Assembly: GCA_937892815.1 (NCBI GenBank)
Contig: CALBHZ010000087.1
Location: forward strand, 1-8,131
DNA from: an uncultured archaeon
GTDB lineage: Archaea; Thermoproteota; Nitrososphaeria; Conexivisphaerales; CALBHZ01
Direction: 5' to 3'
DNA length: 8,131 nt
Of the stretch, positions 5,401-8,131 are shown one piece after another (within the stretch, counting starts at the first letter, position 1; the number at the start of each line of letters is the position of its first letter). The translations under genes were made by a program, and so were the position numbers. The notes below the pieces were generated by a model. That model saw nothing but the letters and a program-made list of their open reading frames with translations. It ran no database searches and was not told where the DNA came from.

Positions 5401-5754
5401 TTACTCTATTTTTATCCTCTTCCACTTCTTTCCCTCTTTCCTTTCTCCTTCAATTTCAATAACCTTAGGCCTTTCTTCTTCCTCATCTACAAATCGTATC
5501 AACTTCTTCCTTTCTCCTAAACCTTCAATTTTAGCTCCCGGATACCTTTGCTCTATCTCCCTTCGAAGAGCTTCCTTATCCACATTTCCGTAAGTCTTCA
5601 CGTGAACTACCGGCCTTCCGTACTCATCGTAGGTTACGGTTATCGAATACCCTTCGCTAGACGTACCCGATTCGAATTTTTCGAACATCTCATCGAAGTC
5701 CTCGAAAAAGTCATCGAAAATATCGAAAGGCGATCTTCTCCTCCTCTTGTCCAT
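5401..5754 (-). CDS. Small charged archaeal protein, possibly Hsp20-related
   Basis: A 117-aa, very charged soluble protein starting at ATG 5754. Residues 1-28 (basic KRRRR, then an acidic/aromatic helix of FDIFDDFF and FDEMFEKF type) resemble the N-terminal arm of archaeal small heat-shock proteins. Residues 36-54 (YSITVTYDEYGRPVVHVKT) look like two beta strands, followed by a helix and the phrase YPGAKIEGLG (71-80). The acidic linker (DEEEE) is followed by a Lys-rich tail ending RIKIE; the I-x-I pattern there resembles the C-terminal anchor of Hsp20 proteins, but the protein is too short for a full alpha-crystallin domain and I cannot confirm the relation. It is divergent from a universal stress protein gene, which fits a stress role but is only context. 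It converges on the pilin remnant, leaving 14 bp between them. Confidence 0.65.
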   Translation of the reverse strand: MDKRRRRSPFDIFDDFFEDFDEMFEKFESGTSSEGYSITVTYDEYGRPVVHVKTYGNVDKEALRREIEQRYPGAKIEGLGERKKLIRFVDEEEERPKVIEIEGERKEGKKWKRIKIE

Positions 5755-5789
5755 CGTTCTAACACCGTCTTTCTTGTCCTTTAAGGATG

Positions 5790-5854
5790 CTTTAAACTTA
5801 ACGCATTAAGCTTTTAGCCTTTAAACTACTCATTTACTTCCAGCTTACTTTAAA
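5790..5854. repeat. Three CTTTAAA elements at 29-bp spacing in a divergent promoter region
   Basis: CTTTAAA begins at 5790, 5819 and 5848, exactly 29 bp apart; the first two extend to CTTTAAACT. The third is the likely TATA box of the universal stress protein gene, and the first lies in a position usable by the minus-strand gene. A fourth partial copy (CCTTTAAGG) is at 5779-5787, and CTTAA/TTAAG around CGCA (5797-5810) forms a small inverted repeat. These could be alternative TATA boxes or operator sites; A/T richness makes chance a real possibility. Confidence 0.35.
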
Positions 5855-5881
5855 TATCGAAGGTGTAGAGGTAAAGGTAAT

Positions 5882-6316
5882 ATGATTAAGAAGATATTGG
5901 TAGCGTTCGATGGGTCTGCATATTCTCGAAAAGCTCTAGAGGAAGTATGCGATTTAGTTCGTTGTTTAAACGCCGAAGTAACGGCGCTTTATGTAATACC
6001 GAAGATCCCTCCTCATGCTGAGCCTGAACTTAAGCTACCTAGCCTAGATCCCTCTTATCTGGGGTTTTTAAGGGATCAGGGGAAGTCGATTCTAGAGAAC
6101 GCGGAACGCATAGCAGAAGAGAGAGGAGTAAGGATCGTTACGGCTCTAGAACACGGCTATCCAGTAGACGTTATATGTAAGTACGCTTACGAAGGAGGTT
6201 TCGATTTAGTTGTTTTAGGAAGTAGAGGGACTAATGGCTCAAAGCTATTGCCTTTAGGAAGCGTTTCGGAGAGGGTAGCTAGGGTATGTAAGAAGAGCGT
6301 TTTGATAGTGAAGTAG
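5882..6316 (+). CDS. Universal stress protein (UspA family), ATP-binding type
   Basis: A 144-aa single-domain USP, the normal length. The N-terminal strand KKILVAFDGSAYSRKALE (Asp10 contacting the adenine/ribose side) and the C-terminal GSRGTNGSKLLPLGS give the full ATP motif G-2x-G-9x-G-S (Gly113, Gly116, Gly126, Ser127), followed by VSERVARVCKKSVLIVK. USPs of this type bind ATP, form cytoplasmic dimers and act as stress or energy-state sensors, often next to transporters and channels. Start choice: ATG 5882 has a TATA-like TTTAAATA about 29 nt upstream, and GAGGT at 5868-5872 could be a Shine-Dalgarno site, so leaderless and SD-led initiation are both possible. The next gene begins 10 nt after the stop with its own SD, so they form an operon; the membrane protein downstream may be what this USP regulates. 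Confidence 0.92.
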   Translation: MIKKILVAFDGSAYSRKALEEVCDLVRCLNAEVTALYVIPKIPPHAEPELKLPSLDPSYLGFLRDQGKSILENAERIAEERGVRIVTALEHGYPVDVICKYAYEGGFDLVVLGSRGTNGSKLLPLGSVSERVARVCKKSVLIVK

Positions 6317-6320
6317 GTGA
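6314..6320 (+). promoter_or_regulatory. Shine-Dalgarno site TAGGTGA for the second operon gene
   Basis: GGTGA lies six bases before ATG 6327 and overlaps the USP stop codon. It fixes the start of the internal operon gene and contrasts with first genes here, which appear leaderless. Confidence 0.6.
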
Positions 6321-6326
6321 TTCGTA

Positions 6327-6800
6327 ATGGGCTATGCTGGATTAGGAGTTAAAGCTGGAGTTTTCGCAGGCTTGATCTATGGAGTAGTTAACGGCATCGT
6401 AACCTACATCACTCTCTTAAGCATAAAGGAGCTCATTACTTCGGTCATCTCCGCAAATCTACCTCCTAACGTCCCTATATCGGCCGAGTATATTTACCAA
6501 TTAACCTTAACTACGGCTCCAATTACGGCAGCTATAATAAGCCTGATTTTGGGAACGATAATAGGAGCAGTCTACGGCTGGATTTACGATAGAATACCGG
6601 GTAAGAAGCCTATAACGAAAGGCTTAGTGACCGGAATCGCGCTATGGTTCATCTCCATGCTGCTTAGCTTGCCGAATATCGGATACGGCCTTTACTACGT
6701 GTTTAATAAGGTAATTCGTGAATTGCTGATGGCCTTAATTTACGGAGCTCTCTTAGGGATATTCTTCAATAGGTTTCACTCGAAGAGATTTCGTGAGTAA
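6327..6800 (+). CDS. Four-helix membrane protein, unknown function
   Basis: A 157-aa integral membrane protein I cannot place in a named family. Predicted helices are at about residues 8-31, 62-87, 97-116 and 132-149. The first, second and fourth contain similar small-residue motifs (GLIYGVVNG, GTIIGAVYGWIYDR, ALIYGALLGIFFNR), which suggests helix packing in an oligomer or an internally repeated fold. The loop at 32-61 is probably extracellular and contains proline-rich LPPNVP; the second loop (DRIPGKKPITKG) and the C-terminus (HSKRFRE) are basic and so probably cytoplasmic. It follows the USP gene by 10 nt with a good SD site, so the two are co-transcribed, and it precedes the K+ channel gene by 44 nt. 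The context suggests a role in stress or ion homeostasis, but no transport motif is visible. Confidence 0.72.
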   Translation: MGYAGLGVKAGVFAGLIYGVVNGIVTYITLLSIKELITSVISANLPPNVPISAEYIYQLTLTTAPITAAIISLILGTIIGAVYGWIYDRIPGKKPITKGLVTGIALWFISMLLSLPNIGYGLYYVFNKVIRELLMALIYGALLGIFFNRFHSKRFRE

Positions 6801-6803
6801 AAA

Positions 6804-6840
6804 GATTTATTTCGGTTACATGCCCCTATTTATAAGGTGA
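6804..6840 (+). promoter_or_regulatory. Possible TATA box and SD site for the K+ channel gene
   Basis: GATTTATT (6804-6811) could act as a TATA box with a transcript start near 6830-6835. AAGGTGA (6834-6840) is a strong SD four bases before ATG 6845 and decides the start. The channel may therefore have its own promoter as well as read-through from the USP operon. Confidence 0.4.
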
Positions 6841-6844
6841 ATTA

Positions 6845-7828
6845 ATGCGTCGAAGGTTATGGATTTCTATTTCCATGTTGGTAATTGTAGTAATTATAGG
6901 AGCTATTGGGTATAGTTTCCTTCTCAATCTATCCTTACTAGATGCGTTTTACTTCACTATAGTTACCATATCTACGGTAGGGTATGGTGAAATCTACCCC
7001 ACTACGCCGGTTAGCAAGCTATTTACCTCCTTTCTCATAATCTTCGGTATAGGATCTCTAGCTATATTCTTAGAGACAATGACGGAAGAGATTTTAAGGA
7101 GGAGTATTAGGGAAGCTATAGGTGAGCCCGTGGTTAAAAAGCCATTAGAAAACCATTACATCGTTTGTGGATATGGCGATATAGGAGAGGTAGTAGTTGA
7201 AGAGCTAGCTAGAATAGGGGAAAACTACGTCGTTATAGATAGAGATGAGGAAGTCGTTAGGGAGCTAGTTAAGAAGGGAATACCGGTTATTCAAGGAGAT
7301 GCCTGCAAAGAGGAGACCTTAAGGGAAGCCGGGATAACGAAAGCTAAGGGAATAGCAACGGTGTTTGGAGACGATGTTAAGAACGTCTTCGTTGTAATAA
7401 CGGCTAAGTCCTTGAATCCGAATATATACGTAGTTGCTAGAGCAAATCATGCCGAAACCGTAGATAGGATGTATAAGATTGGAGCAGATCTCGTAATTTC
7501 TCCAGAAGTAGAGGGAGGGAGGATGATAGCGAAGGCCTTAGTTAAACCGTTTATCTTAGATATAATCGATAGGATGGTCTTAAGTAAGGACGTAGACGCT
7601 ATCCAATTCTACATCGCTCCAGACTCTAAACTAAACGGTAAGACCATTAAGGCGGCTGGAATAGAGGAAAAAACGGGAGTTAAAATAGCCGCCGTAACTC
7701 ATGAGGGAAGGGTTAAAGTTAGGCCTGGACCAAATACGGTCCTTTCAAGGGGAGACGTTCTCTTGTTAATAGGGAAGAAAAGCCAGCTTAAGAAGTTCCA
7801 AGAGCTATTTAAGGAGAAGGAGGATTAG
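6845..7828 (+). CDS. Two-TM potassium channel with RCK domain (MthK-like)
   Basis: A 327-aa protein, close to MthK in length. TM1 is at about residues 7-29; a pore helix and selectivity filter STVGYGE follow (Thr44-Val45-Gly46-Tyr47-Gly48); TM2 is at 58-78 with the GIG hinge. The RCK_N (TrkA-N) domain begins HYIVCGYGDIGEVV (104-117; Rossmann GxGxxG at 109-114, acidic Asp132 after the second strand), and an RCK_C (TrkA-C) domain with LNGKTIKAAGI and SRGDVLLLIGKK closes the protein. Such proteins form tetrameric K+ pores gated by an octameric cytosolic RCK ring. The filter ends in Glu rather than the more common Asp. From memory of MthK, its Ca2+ residues Asp184, Glu210 and Glu212 align with non-acidic residues here (near Val173, Arg199, Asn201), so a nucleotide or other ligand is a more likely gate. 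It follows the USP operon. Confidence 0.92.
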   Translation: MRRRLWISISMLVIVVIIGAIGYSFLLNLSLLDAFYFTIVTISTVGYGEIYPTTPVSKLFTSFLIIFGIGSLAIFLETMTEEILRRSIREAIGEPVVKKPLENHYIVCGYGDIGEVVVEELARIGENYVVIDRDEEVVRELVKKGIPVIQGDACKEETLREAGITKAKGIATVFGDDVKNVFVVITAKSLNPNIYVVARANHAETVDRMYKIGADLVISPEVEGGRMIAKALVKPFILDIIDRMVLSKDVDAIQFYIAPDSKLNGKTIKAAGIEEKTGVKIAAVTHEGRVKVRPGPNTVLSRGDVLLLIGKKSQLKKFQELFKEKED

Positions 7829-7844
7829 CTTATCAATACACTAC

Positions 7845-7854
7845 ATTTATATTC
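7845..7854 (+). promoter_or_regulatory. TATA-like box for the decarboxylase gene
   Basis: ATTTATATTC is centred about 30 nt upstream of TTG 7880, spacing that predicts a leaderless or almost leaderless transcript and supports the TTG start. Confidence 0.45.
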
Positions 7855-7879
7855 CATCCCACTATATTCGTGAAATGTC

Positions 7880-8131
7880 TTGGCTATTGACGTTAAGCCC
7901 GATAGATATTTAGAGCTATCTTACGAGGAGATGAAGGAACTAGGTTATAAGGTCGTTGACGTCATCGTTGAACATCTTAGGAATTTACGTAATAAGCCCG
8001 TATCGCGTAAAGTCGATTACCGAGAGCTGAAGAAGTTACTTCACGAACCTACACCGGAAGAGGGGGAGGATTTCAATTTAGTGCTTAATCGATTAAAGGA
8101 GGAGGTCTTCGAAAATATCATGTACTTAAAC
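7880..8131 (+). CDS. PLP-dependent group II amino-acid decarboxylase, N-terminal part
   Basis: The first 84 residues of a protein that runs off the window. The pattern SYEEMKELGYKVVDVIVEHLRNLRNKPVS, then an LKKLLHEPTPEEGEDF segment and the start of MYLN, is the N-terminal helical region of pyridoxal-phosphate group II decarboxylases (aromatic-L-amino-acid / tyrosine / glutamate type), where the family normally continues with a HP-containing substrate-site motif. The PLP lysine and the rest of the active site lie beyond the edge, so substrate cannot be judged. In archaea close relatives include tyrosine/aspartate decarboxylases of coenzyme biosynthesis, but those are usually shorter at the N-terminus; the longer helical arm here fits the aromatic-decarboxylase type. 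TTG 7880 is the only early start after the in-frame TGA at 7871; the ATG at 7875 is in another frame and stops quickly. Confidence 0.82.
   Translation, partial: MAIDVKPDRYLELSYEEMKELGYKVVDVIVEHLRNLRNKPVSRKVDYRELKKLLHEPTPEEGEDFNLVLNRLKEEVFENIMYLN

Noticed and set aside
5548..5784. Plus-strand open frame opposite the small charged protein
   Set aside because: The minus-strand product has the better protein-like pattern (charged, structured repeats of strand and helix); this frame is its mirror.
1..8131. CRISPR array, insertion sequence or integration site
   Set aside because: No spaced direct repeats of 24-37 nt, no transposase-like frame, no terminal inverted repeats and no tRNA 3' end were seen.

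Overview
The window (8,131 bp, both ends cut inside genes) looks like the chromosome of a thermophilic archaeon, probably of the Thermoproteota/TACK side. The signs are a NurA-type nuclease, an MNT-HEPN pair, an archaeal-type pilin leader, an MthK-like RCK potassium channel, TATA-like boxes lying about 25-30 nt upstream of many start codons (leaderless transcription), frequent AGG/AGA/ATA codons, and a box C/D guide RNA. The lineage is inferred from gene families and signals; no marker gene fixes it.

Layout. 1-862: 3' part of an NCS1-family nucleobase/HMP permease. 902-1642: TatD-like TIM-barrel metal hydrolase. 1689-2384: a HEPN/MNT nucleotidyltransferase pair in which the HEPN gene carries a one-base frameshift. 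2385-2653: convergent, AT-rich intergenic stretch. 2654-4378 (minus): a 574-aa NurA-like nuclease carrying an apparent winged-helix insert, divergent from 4447-4815, a four-helix membrane protein with a repeated GMGxGFL segment. 4848-4913: a box C/D sRNA unit with its own TATA box, K-turn and T-run. 4966-5386: type IV pilin-like gene broken by three frame changes. 5401-5754 (minus): small charged archaeal protein, possibly Hsp20-related. 5882-7828: universal stress protein, a four-helix membrane protein and an RCK-gated K+ channel, the first two clearly an operon. 7880-8131: N-terminus of a PLP-dependent group II amino-acid decarboxylase.

The most interesting item is the sRNA. Its two 12-nt guides have the 12-4-12 spacing of archaeal dual-guide C/D RNAs. 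They are identical at nine internal positions and differ at only three: the two outer ends, and the fifth nucleotide upstream of each D box, which selects the methylated base. Their complements read CCU-C-ACACGC and CCU-U-ACACGC, which match anticodon loops of tRNA-Val(CAC) and tRNA-Val(UAC) with nucleotide 34 in the modified position. One RNA may therefore 2'-O-methylate the wobble base of two valine isoacceptors. The tRNA genes are not in this window, so the target is an inference.

The rest is mostly housekeeping and stress/ion physiology. Frameshifts in the HEPN and pilin genes, both non-essential accessory types, suggest either gene decay or homopolymer errors in the assembly.
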